Below, piece after piece: positions 42,385 through 53,239 of a stretch of DNA of 64,000 bases. The stretch lies in assembly GCA_002118135.1 (NCBI GenBank), contig BDIU01000176.1, forward strand, positions 1 through 64,000. The letters are read 5' to 3'. Source of the DNA: Trebouxia sp. TZW2008 (lineage: Eukaryota; Chlorophyta; Trebouxiophyceae; Trebouxiales; Trebouxiaceae). The translations under genes were made by a program, and so were the position numbers. Below the pieces are notes generated by a model that saw only the letters and a list, made by a program, of their open reading frames with translations, did not search any database and was not told the DNA's origin. Position 1 is the stretch's first letter. The number at the start of each line of letters is the position of its first letter.

Positions 42385-44509
42385 CAGGCTTCGATAAACT
42401 CGACCTCGCTTTTGCCTGGTGAGCTTTATCTTCTTGCACAGCTTGTTGCCACAGCCAACTTTCCATGTCTTGTTCCTTGGCACTCTTGAAATTCATTGAC
42501 GACATTGACAAGGTGCAAGACCAAGGTCAGCAGTGTACAAAAGCTGCTAGCTGTGCTACACAGACGCGTACTTGTGTTTAGGCCGCAAAGAGAAATGTGC
42601 TTACAATCGACGGGCTTGTGCTCAATATGCACTTGTCTCAATCTACTGACGCTCCTTTGGCTGTCCTGCTTCACTGTACATCATTGTGCAAAGCTTGACC
42701 AGCTAGCTGTTTGTTGCTTGGGGGCTTTGCTACACAGCAAAATTGCTGTTGGCTGACAATTGCTCATGGCTTGATGCAGGCACCTCCTCTGCAAGCCATA
42801 TCAGACTGCAGAAGGACTATATCAAGCATGATTCATGACAGATCATGCATTTCATGAGCAGTGAACCAGAGATCAAAAAGCCCCTCTGAACCAACAGCAG
42901 CCGCAATCAGCCCAACCCATTCCAGCAGTACAAGCTGTCACAGACACATAGCCAAGCTATCGGCTGCCAGTGCATAGCTTCCATTCAGAGAACAAACATG
43001 TTCAGCAGACGGCTTGACAAGCGCACAGCAACTTTGCCTACAGAGTGTTGTTTGACCAGCTCAGCCACAATCTGCACTCAACAGCTGCGGGCCAACTATG
43101 AGCCCTTTCTGCAAGCCAGGCTCACTTTACCTTGGCTGAGACCATGCAGCACAGCAGCTCATGATGCATATAGTCATCATATAGCTCAAGCCAGTGGCCA
43201 GCATTGTTGAGACAAATCACTTTTGGTGCAAGCCAGTGGTCAGCAGTGTTGAGAGGAGATCATTACGGTGGGCTGACATGATTGCAGAGTATGGCTACCT
43301 GAAAACGCGTGCAGCAGCTGTACAGGTGATATCCTGTCTTCCCAACAGTGTTGCAGATCGCAAAAGTATGCAACTTCTTGCAGTCTTGCAGATCACTGTT
43401 TGAGGTTGAGGTCCACACATGCCTGATTGCGCATATGCCTGGTTACGCATTTGCCTGATTACGCATATGCCTGATGCGCATCAAACCAATGACAAAGCAA
43501 TGCCAAGTCCATTCTTGAAAGCGCAATCATCCTCAGACCTGATATAAATGAGCACAGTCCCCCACGCTCCTACCAATTTGTGCAAACGCAGTCACTGTCA
43601 GACGGTGGCTCAACTGCATCCTTGCGCAGTGACGCAGCAAATACAGTTGGCAAGTTTGCGCATACCTGTGCGCTGCAGGTGCTTGTAATTATCAAAAGAC
43701 AACAATACTGTTGCAATTGGCAATCTCCAGGAGCTATGTTGGGCTGCAGGTGCCCCTTGAGTCCAAGCCTGCACAGCTAAGGTGACTGGAAGCTATAAAC
43801 CTTCAGTTTCAAGACATGTTGAAGTCACAAGTGGAGTTTAGACCTGCCACGGTCACAGCCAAGCAGTCACCAGCTTACTCTCATATCTGCTTGTGTGTCA
43901 GCTGGCATAGAAAACTGACATGATATGCAGCATGGCAAAGGCTGAAGATTGGTGAGATCAATAAGGGCAAGTCCCAGAAGTGAGCAATAGCAGCAGCATA
44001 TGTTCACAAGCAGATCAACCAATCTTGACTCGACTACAAACAGTTGCACCGGCTGTGATTACCGTTTGCTCAACCAATGAAGATATACTTGCATCCAGTC
44101 TTGTGCCAGCCAATGCTGCAAGACAATTTTTTGACAAAGTTGTGAGCCAAGCATCAATGCCAGCGTAGGTGTAACTGTTTGAATAAGCTATAGACTGTGC
44201 TTGGGCTCCATGTTCTGACAATTCTGTATGTCAGCGTCACACTGTCCTGACCATACTTCAAACCTCAAGGCTCAACGGTCCTCAAGTCTCTCTAAGACAA
44301 CTGGCTCTAGTGCCATGCAAGTTGGATTTCAAGCGATTATTGCCTGCACGCAGATGTCTGTCTGTAAATAACCTAGGATGCAAATTTCAATCAGTTAGAC
44401 CAGCTTCCCTAGCAGTCGACACAAGGATGAGGCCTGCTCGCCCGAGGGCTGAAACTGCCCAAGGTCAGATTGTGCAATTGACAAAAGAGCCGTCATCGGC
44501 TTCGCCACA
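42385..44509. other. Intergenic region between the two orphan paralogs
   Basis: 2.1 kb without a supported gene. It has a 16-bp tandem array (43421-43482, listed separately) and a direct repeat of about 25 bp, CAAGCCAGTGGCCAGCA / CAAGCCAGTGGTCAGCAG (about 43188 and 43230). Given the local duplications elsewhere, this spacer may hold remains of the event that made the paralog pair. Confidence 0.45.
43421..43482. repeat. Tandem array of about four 16-bp units (GCCTGATTACGCATAT)
   Basis: Units GCCTGATTGCGCATAT, GCCTGGTTACGCATTT, GCCTGATTACGCATAT and GCCTGATGCGCATC lie head to tail. Each has a near-palindromic GCGCAT/TACGCAT core. Confidence 0.85.
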
Positions 44510-45124
44510 ATGCAACCGGCGAAATGCTCTGAATGGCCACTGTATGTAGTCACTTCTTCGAGCATCCCACCGTTTCCTATACCTCGGCAAGACTTGGTTC
44601 TTGTCTCGTGGAGCACTGAGTTTGCTCGGCTTGTGTGCAACTGCTTAGCCAAAACATGTGATCGCCGGCGTTTCACGCTCGTACGGGTCACACCGGGTGG
44701 TTGCCGCAAGCCGGCACCAGTCAAGCCAAACCTACGAGACTCCACAGCAGCCTGCGATCGACTTGACCAGCAGACGTTGGCACCTTCGTCCGTGCTCATG
44801 AAGACGCATTGCCATACGAGCGACAAGAATGGCAGACGCGGACTCATTGAAGACATCACTGTTTGTTCTGACCCGTCAGCATCCGTCTGCAGTCACAAAG
44901 ACGCCAAGCTAGGTCTTAACACACTCAGTTCTGTGTGGGCAGCATCTTCGGCTGCTCGTGATGCACTCTACTCCGCAAAGCTAGCTTGGCTAGGACCTCT
45001 TTACTTTGCAAGAGCTCTCAGAGGCAGGCTACCTGATGAGATCTTGAACGATATTGTACGCACTGCTACCTCACAGCAAGAGACACGCATCATTCCACTG
45101 CCCAGAAAGGGCTTAGGGCTCTGA
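44510..45124 (+). CDS. Orphan protein, family A member 2 (204 residues, intronless)
   Basis: Open frame from ATG at 44510 (MQPAKCSEWPLYVVTSSS) to TGA at 45122-45124, same strand and nearly the same length as the protein at 41776-42384. Conserved points: WPLYVV, FARLVCNCLAKTCD (FAR-x-V-C-x-C-L-x3-C), Arg/Pro-rich centre, SAARDALYSAKLAWLGPLYFARALR, and the F-box-helix-like LPDEILNDIVRTA near the end. Identity is concentrated in the N-terminal Cys motif and the last 40 residues while the middle has diverged, so the duplication is old. Function unknown. The final basic tail (PRKGLGL) is not shared. Confidence 0.6.
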   Translation: MQPAKCSEWPLYVVTSSSIPPFPIPRQDLVLVSWSTEFARLVCNCLAKTCDRRRFTLVRVTPGGCRKPAPVKPNLRDSTAACDRLDQQTLAPSSVLMKTHCHTSDKNGRRGLIEDITVCSDPSASVCSHKDAKLGLNTLSSVWAASSAARDALYSAKLAWLGPLYFARALRGRLPDEILNDIVRTATSQQETRIIPLPRKGLGL

Positions 45125-46826
45125 CTTATCAGTGAGTTGCCCACATCTGGTGAGTGCCTGCTGCAGCCATGTAGCTGTAAGTACATTGCTGCCAACACCT
45201 GACCGCAGCTTCACACATACTGGAGAAACCGGCATTCACTGAGCACTGCAGCAAGCGACATAGCTATGTCAGCTCAAACGACCTTAGCACAACTGTGTCA
45301 GTGCCAGAGCTTACATAGTCTGCACCTGCCAGCGCCACTGTCTGGTATCACTGGTGTAGACAGCATACATGCCCCCACGTCCCTCCTGTGTATGTAGGCA
45401 GCCGCCCAAAAGCTAGGGGAAATGCAATTGGGGTGACAGCCTCAACAGCGCAACAGCTGGCCTTGCAAGCATGAGCAATGTCACAGGAGGCAAAAGTGCC
45501 AGACAGAAGCTGAAAAAGCAATCACGTTTGGTCAGCCAGCAAAACACCGGAAGAGTCAAGCCGTTTAGCACAATCGTATGCAGAAGGGGAGCAAAAAGTG
45601 TGCAGGCTGTAACACAAGACAGCACAATCAGAATCAGCACAGCCCTACAGTGCCGCTAGATGAAGAGTACAGAGGCCCACCCATGAAGACTAGCTTCTGT
45701 TGTTGTACATTATATAACACTACGAAGGTGAGGTGTCTTCTGTTATGTGATGACTGGAAAAGATGCTGCAAATTTGCTTCCAGGGTGTGTCCAGCTGCCA
45801 GCAGCAGCAAAGCTGACATGTCTGGGTGTTGTTTAGGTACAATGGCAACACACTGTGAGGTTCAGACAATGCCAACATGCGGCTCAGCAAGTTTTGACTG
45901 TGCAAAATACTGCAGAAAGCCAAATGCGGACAGGAGCATGCACTGATATCACACCGTGACAGAGTGCAAATGGTAAGGGATGGCCCACGGGCCAGCTTGA
46001 AAGTTCTGGTGTATTGGAATCTGCCCCAAACAGCTCAATATTGCTTTGGCCTCATGATCAGCAGGCTACATGCGAACTTGCGAAGCTTGACTTTCAAGAA
46101 ATTTTTACTTCAGCTTTTTGCTTGTGCACTTAGTCTAGCATCTTGTGAACCAAATGTTTACAAAAGTTGCAGACACTGACCTTCAGGTAGCCTGTTTCAA
46201 GGGATGGATGCAAAATCACACATAGCTTTGATGCAACAATTGATATATGAAGAGTGGTTACGATGCAATCCAAACACTTGCAATTGTAACACTCGAGTGT
46301 TGCTTGACATCCGTGTTGAAGTCATCGTGAAGGCTCAGTGGTTGAGTGGCTCTCTATTCTGATGTTCATGGCTGCAATGATACAGTGGTGACAGCATCGT
46401 GCTGCTGCTGCCCACAACTTCTGTTGACAGGGATGTAACGCATCATGCAGTCGACTTCTGTCGTTTCCGAACTTCCTCTCGGCCTTTCGTTGCAAGTCGT
46501 TCAGGCTTACATTGTTGCTGCCAAAAATCTGGACACACACTGAAATCTTTCAAGCTGCGAGACACTGTCAGACAACAAGAAAATTGATACAGATTCAGGT
46601 TGGCACCCATTGCAGCACCTTGATGCCGGTCATGGCATGTCTCAGATCAAGGCCTTGAAGGCCTAGTTTATTGCAACAGACTTGGCAAAGCAGGGGAAAC
46701 AGGCAGATGTTCTGAGAGCTGAACAATCATACACATACTGAAAGCTTACAAACCGGTAAAACAAAACTTGGGCATCTGGACTGTGCACATCTGAGCATCT
46801 GCCACTGGATATGACACAAGCTCCTG
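45125..46826. other. Intergenic region downstream of the orphan pair
   Basis: 1.7 kb with only short scattered open frames that show no domain. It should hold the 3' UTR of the plus-strand orphan and of the minus-strand coiled-coil gene. Confidence 0.45.
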
Positions 46827-49395
46827 TCAGTATGTTTCCTTGAGCGCATGCAGTTTGAACTCCCGCATGCAAACACTGTCACGGCTGTAGCTGAGCAAGT
46901 CCAAGCGCTCCAGCAGACAAAGTCGTTCTTTCAGCTCTATGTTCTCATCTTTCAAGTTTTTGTTGCGCTCCTTGAAGTACCCAATCAAATGCTGCTGCCG
47001 AGCTGACTCATCTTCAGCCTACACAAGAATGCTGCAGATCAGTAAAATCAACCTGCAATAAACACTTGTGCATCTGCGCACACCACCATTTTAGTGCAAT
47101 CACATTTGCTGCGCTAACCAGACGTGTTTGTAAGCAACACGGGTTGAACCACATCTGTCCACATCGAGACCAAGTTTGCAAACGACATTTGCTGGCTGAC
47201 CAGATGTGATTGCCAGCAGCTACACGAGGTCATGCACAAGGTTTATAATCCTGTGAACAAAGCTGACTCTAAGGCAAACATGCACAGAAGTCGATGCTTA
47301 TGCTGTTAGAAACAAGTCAAGCCTGCTATAAGCAACATGTTTGGTGCAGAAGACTGCTCACCTTTTTCAGACTCTGCATAGCTTTGGCTGTCTTGGCAAC
47401 GTTTTCTTTGGACACCACACGAGAAAGGTCTGCCACCCTCATCAGACGCATGTACTCATGTTGCATTTCAGCCAGCTTTTCGGCCAAGTTGGTTTTGGCA
47501 CAAACAAGCTTGCTTCTGCTTTCTGTCAGTTCACGCACAACCCGCATCAAGCTCTCACATTCTTGAGTCTGCAAAACAGGCCAACAACAATTTGTACAGA
47601 CATCACACAGACAAGTGTATGATGCTTGCGGTGACATCTATGTGACAAAAGGCCTGCAGATACTCTCCTCCTTGCATGCTTTTATTCAGAATGTACCTTA
47701 CAATAAAGAAGATAACATTTGCAGAGAGATGTCTCTCCATGTCTCCTGGCAAACCAACAAAGGTGCCAATCACTTACGACAAGCATAGCCGTGCAAGTTT
47801 TGTGCTGAAGGCATGTCTGGCAATGAAAGTCTTACATTATGCACTTCATGCTACAGCTGCACACCTTGCATGTCAGGGCAGACGCCGCCGCTATGCTCTG
47901 CCTGTCACGCTCAGCAAGCTCATCCCGCAGGCGCTCTGCAGGCAGAAGAGCACAGTTCCAGCTATGCCCTGTGTTGACACTCCATGCAGCAAGGCCAGCC
48001 ATTTCAGTGCAGCAGCCATTGGCATCATGCCTATCTGCCAGAAGTCACGTCCAGTAGCAGGACAGCAGTCAGCATAGGCATCGAAACTAGGCGCCAACAT
48101 GCGCAACATACACACCCAGCAGTACGCTGGATTTGGCCCTTGTAGGGCCTTAGTTGTTGAGGACACGCTCACCTAAGGCGTGCTCAAGCATCTCTGCATG
48201 ACCCTGCTCTTGCATCTCTATACTGACACCATCCATGTTGGACACAGCTGTGCTGTCCTCTGTTTCATTCATTGCAGAGGCTGTGGGTGAAGCGAGGCTC
48301 TGCCAGCTCGTTTTGGGAGGACTGTGCCTTTTAGGTGACATGCTGTCTGAGCTAGAGCTTGGGCTGCGTGTCTGGATCTCAAACACAGATCTGTGGCTCA
48401 TGCTACAGCCCACAGGGCGGGCAGCAGAAGAATGATTGGGTGGAGAGAACTGCACCGAAAGCCTTGGCTGCTTTGCAAGGTGTGCTGACACGTCGTTACC
48501 CTGCAGGGTCTAACAACATGTTTGACACAAGCTTAAATTCAACAAGACTTGCACACACCATCAATTGGCAGCAGGAAGGTGTAGGATGCCAGCTGTGGTA
48601 CATGTACTTGTTGCAGACCTGTCTGAGATTCAATGTCAAAATTTGTGATTGCATCAATGCTACAATTGCAGATTGAGCGCGCTCCATAAGTTTTACGCAG
48701 CAGCAGCCCACGATCAAGCACCAGCTTCATGATGCTGTCATGTAAGGGGAAGCACTTTATACAACATTTGGAAACAGTGCAATGCAGAAAGATGTGGAAA
48801 TCAAGTCAACACACACCTGCAGGTCTCGATCCACCATTTCAACCTCTTGTCCAGCTGCTGTTGGGTATGGCGTAGACTCAGCCAGCAGTGCTGAAATGGA
48901 ATTGCTTTTACTGCTTGCAAGACGTTCCTGCATGAGAGCGTGCTCAAGGATGTGTCTCCATTCATACCCTTGCTGCAAGAAGTATGCTGGAAGACTGACG
49001 CTAAGGCGCACATGTCAACTGATGGGTTTGTCTACTTGTGTATACAAGCTTATGTCAGCTTGACTGGTCAGTATGCACTTGTAAACCGTTACCTGCACTG
49101 AGCTGTTGCTGAAGGGATTTGCCTCAGCAGGAGCAGCTTTTGTGCCTGGTGGACTGTTGAGCGCCTCAAAGAATGCAGCTCTGCTCCTTACAGAGCTAGG
49201 CTTCGATCTGCATCGCTCAAGCCCACTGTGCTGTGGCTCTTCAGAGCTGCTTGTGCTGCAATGCTTGCTGGACAGCTGACGCTCTGTCTGAGCAGGTTTG
49301 CATGAACTATCAGCAGCAGCTGCGTAAGATTGACCAGTTTCAGCTGGGTGTGCAAGGGCTAATTGAAGTTCAGGTGCAGATCTTGAGTGAGCCAT
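46827..49395 (-). CDS. Coiled-coil protein with Ser-rich N terminus (multi-exon), function unknown
   Basis: The start ATG is at 49395 (MAHSRSAPELQLAL). Exons on the minus strand: 49395 to about 49094, 48974 to about 48822 (YEWRHILEHALMQERLASSK), about 48734-48665 (HDSIMKLVLDRGLLLRKTYG), about 48509-48176 (Ser/Pro-rich, ending EMLEHAL). Then come a helical exon near 47.95-47.88 kb (RRLRDELAERDRQSI), an exon near 47.57-47.36 kb (TQECESLMRVVRELTESRSK..LAEKLAEMQHEYMRLMRV) and a last exon ending ENIELKERLCLLERLDLL..FKLHALKETY with TGA at 46827-46829. Heptad-like Leu spacing and dense Glu/Lys/Arg in the last three exons indicate coiled coils. LEHAL occurs twice, suggesting an internal repeat. No enzyme motif. 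Possible scaffold or cytoskeletal role, but this is only inference. Confidence 0.65.
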
Positions 49396-50083
49396 GACTG
49401 TCTGTCAGAATCCCGAGCACTCTGTCTGTGATATCACATGCGGCCTGAACGCCAACCAGAAGGCAAGTCCAATAAGGACGCTGATTTGCAACTGTCTGCA
49501 GACAACATAAGCTAAATCAGAATCAACTGGCTAGCTTTAGCTGATGCAAATGGCTTCCAAGAAACTCAGCAACATACCTGACTGGAGTATTCACTCGATA
49601 CTGCTAAGGTCTTGATCTTGAACGAACAGGCTGACCTTGCAGGCAATACCCAATGCAGTCTGCAGCAGCTGTTCTAATTAAGCCTCAGCTTAGAGATCGC
49701 TCTTGGACCCGGCATGTGACACGACAGCTCGCTTACCGGCCAGGCACCGCCTTGGGGGCGCACAAGTATACAGGAAGCTGAGATGATTGGCGTCTATCTT
49801 TCGCCGACGTTCGGGCAGCGCTTTTGACAGGTTGACGTCAACGAAGCGCCAGATGCCCCCTCTACACTGCCGATGTTGCGCGCTGCAAGAAGCTTTGGAT
49901 GGTCGCTGCGTCGCCGGGAAGTTAACAAGACCGAGCGTCGAATAAAGAGCTGTTTCGGTGCTTGTAAAGCGCGGCGATTGAATCAGCGAGCCAAGGACAC
50001 GACAGCAATTTACGCGCGAAATAGCTCGTCCTTGTGTGTCTTGTGTGTACCTTGACTAATCTTGAACCTGTCGGTGCCCTTGC
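49396..50083. promoter_or_regulatory. Divergent promoter region between two coiled-coil genes
   Basis: 688 bp between divergent start codons (49395 on minus, 50084 on plus). The right half (49.7-50.05 kb) is CG-rich with an open frame of 60 codons from 49873 that I take as 5' UTR sequence. No TATA box seen. Confidence 0.45.
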
Positions 50084-52479
50084 ATGCGACTCCCTTGCTT
50101 GTCCGCAATTGCAAGCATTGCTGGGCCTACCATTTACATACAAAGCCCGAAAGCTCTGCTTGGTTGTTCTATGCAGCTCGGAGGTATCCTGAACGCATTT
50201 GCCCAGTCGTCAGCGTGTCACGATGTGGACTTGTCTCCTGAACTCTGCAATCGGCTGCAAAGTCTGCGCAACGGGAGGCCAGGTACTGGTCACCATTCGA
50301 TGTTCCAGTATAATGCAGAGACATCGCCTGAAGGGTTTCGATTTGCAGACGACAAGTTTGGATGGGTACCAAGTCTTCACCCCTTTGCAGCAGGAACCTC
50401 TGGTCAGGACGGCAGTGCGGCTGGCACAGTCAAGATTTCATTGAGTACATACAGCCGTAACCAATTGCCGTGTTTGCAAATTCAACAGCAACCACGACCT
50501 GAGGTGTGTTCTGCCTTTGCGTCCCAGTCTACCCATCACAATCTCATCACATACTCAGACTCAGCTGTATGTTACACAGTTGATCAGCTTGCCTCCTGCA
50601 GCGCCCTCCTCTGATGATGTTGCAGTCGTCAACAGCGTAGTGCAGCGCATAGTAGAGGCTGTAGCTTTCAGGTGAGGCCGCGCAAAATGCAGCTTGTTAC
50701 AGAGCCGCTGCAGTTTGATGCCTGCAGCAGTCATGCATATGTAACTGAGCCATGTACAATATCTGCAGAGCCGCAGATGAGATGCACGCAGGCTTTGTGG
50801 AGCAGATGGAAGCCAGGCAGGTGAAACTTGACCAGCTGATGTAGCATCACTAATTTTGCAAAAGGTCTTTGCTGCACAAGTTGAGCATTGCATGTATCAT
50901 GCCACATGAAAATCGACTGCCTTGTGGAGATGTTGTCTTCATGCTGTTTCATCAACATCACCGTGCAATATTGAAGCTCTGGTGATGTGCAGGAGGCAAT
51001 ATGGGAAGCAGAGTTACAGGCTGAAGAGTGGCAGCAGCAGCTCGCACAGCAGCGCACGCGTGCCAGGTCTTCACTGCAGCGCTGTGGCCCAAGCCGCAGC
51101 ATCAGCATGCCGTCAAGCAGACAAAATTACATGCTGCCACTAAACAGAGACAAGCCCAGCCCGCAGAGCACCAGCAGAAGGTCTACAGACATACTGCCCA
51201 GACTGAGTGAGTCCGAAGATGACGTTCGACTCTCCCCTCCCATGCCTGTCATCAGAGTACCAAGCAGCTTGAGTGAAGTCAACATCAATGACGCTGCTGA
51301 CAGCCTATCACCCATGCCAGGCTCAACAGACGAGTCCTGCACTACAGCACAGCAATCAGACCTGGGCAAGCCTTCTGCAAAAAGCAAAGCTGCCCCAGCG
51401 CGGCGTAGAGTGACTGAGGGCAGCTTGCCAGCCTTCAAGCCAATGCAGCCTGTGCTCAGCCCTGCAGCCAGACCACGGACAGACACTCTGCCAGCAGCAG
51501 GCATGCACAGGAGTGCAGCAGGTGCTGCAGGCAAACAGCAGCCTGGTGTTGGCATTGCAGGCAGCAGCCCAAGGTCTGGGCAGATGATACGTTGTGCAGC
51601 CATGTCAGCAAGGGATAGCAGCAGCAGTAGCAGCAGCAAGATGTCAAGTCAAGCTCCAGCGATGAGGGGTGCAGCGAGGTCAGGCTGCATGCACAGCATG
51701 TGACCTGCAGCCATGGTGTATTTTCGTGCTATGGAAGCTGGCTTTTGCAGTGCTTATGTCAACAAGGACAGCAAAGACAGACAGTGCACAGTGCAGGCAT
51801 ATCTGTTATGTTGTAGCTGCATCTTCTGCCAATGGCAGCAATTGAACTGGGTCAAGCTTGCCACTCGCCAAGCCATGACAGATTTTGCGTTTGCTCGTCT
51901 GGTCTCAGAGGTGAGCGCTCAAAGCTATCACAGGGACAGTGCGGCAGAAGTGTCATCCAGATGTCTTGAAAGCTTTGAGCAACTGACGTCAGTGGTAACA
52001 CTTGGCAGAACAGGATGGTGTTGGTCCAGCTGATCGCTCTCATACACAGCAAGCTGCTTTGTGCATCTGCCTAGTGCTTGTCAATGACTGGCAGAGAGGA
52101 TCAGGTCCCATATACACTTAGTGTACCTGAAATGCTGCCATAATTTTGCAGGGCGTCTGTACCTTCCTTGAGTCAGCCGTCTAGCCTGGCTTCCAATCGC
52201 AGCAGCACCCACAGCGCTCAAAGCAGTCATTTGCTGCTGACCAACATCCCACATGCTCCGATCAGCAATGCTTGCTGTAGCAGCAGTAGGGACTTCTTTG
52301 CACAGCCCTCGCCTGGGGCTATTTTGGCTAGTGGGGCCCCAGCTGTCTTGCAGAAGAAGATTATGGAGTTGATGCGGCGGCAGAGTGACACAATCAAATG
52401 GGAACAGAAGAGCACCCGTGGCTTTGAGCATTCCACTGGTTTGGCCACAAGTAGAGCAGCTGACAATAGTACAGCGTAG
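50084..52479 (+). CDS. Ser-rich protein with short coiled coil (multi-exon), function unknown
   Basis: Exon 1 runs from the ATG at 50084 (or a later in-frame Met) to QQQPRPE at about 50502, with donor GTGTGT. Exon 2 (about 50560-50671) reads TQLYVTQLISLPPAAPSSDD and VVNSVVQRIVEAVAF. Exon 3 (about 50770-50820) reads AADEMHAGFVEQMEARQ. Exon 4 (from about 50992) reads EAIWEAELQAEEWQQQLAQQ and then a long Ser/Pro/Ala-rich disordered part. Exons 3 and 4 join into one charged helix. Later exons include FAFARLVSE (about 51.85-51.91 kb) and 52151-52479 (ASVPSLSQPSSLASNRSS..LQKKIMELMRRQSDTIKWEQ), with the stop at 52479. No catalytic motif seen. The N-terminal exon and the end of exon 4 are uncertain. 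Confidence 0.6.
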
Positions 52480-53239
52480 CACAGAGCCAGCGAGTTCTAT
52501 TCACAAGTCACTGCTCTGGTGTATGATATGCTCATGCTATGCTATAGCCTAATAGGTGATTGTGGTTTGATGCATGCGCAAGCAGCAATCTTTGCAGCCG
52601 ACAAAGATATTGCTGATTGCAGCTAGCTTTCAGCACTTTTTTGCTGTACATGGCAATCCATGACATTGATTTAAATGGCACAGGTTGGCTGTTAGCGACA
52701 TTGTCAGGGTCGTCCAAGACTGCCTGACCACACCCTGCTTTTAGTCTACAAGCATCAGCTTCCTTCACATGCTGCACAATGCATGTCAGAAATCGCTTGC
52801 TGCTGTGTCATCGGTTCAGGCTCGATGACATATTCACATGACAGTAAATGACATTGTGTAGTACACAACACATGTTAATGGCATGAGGCGTCAACTCTAG
52901 ATCTGAAAGTCCTGTTGGGTGGACCCTGGCGAGGCACCTTATTCGGCAGCTACTTGCTGCCTGATCAGCTGTACTGGCATATCAGATTCGTGTTGTAGGC
53001 GCATCACTGGCTGCAGTCATGGCATGCTTGGTAAATTGTCTTGCATGGATGTTGAACAACCACCAGGGTTTCTCAGGTTTTGGTCTCGGCGATGACATCC
53101 CGGCATCTCGTTGCCCTTTTCCGACACGCAGAACCGGTCCGCGCCCTTCCGTCTCTGTAGCAACCGCAGCTTATCAAATCCCGTGACCGCAGCTACTTAC
53201 AATCAAGCCTTTTGCACGCGTGCACCTGCATCCCTAGGC
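52480..53239. other. Intergenic region upstream of shikimate kinase
   Basis: 760 bp with no supported gene. The last 150 bp are CG-rich and have an ATG-started short upstream frame (about 53091, 23 codons, out of frame with the main start). It could act as a uORF if it is within the mRNA. Confidence 0.45.
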
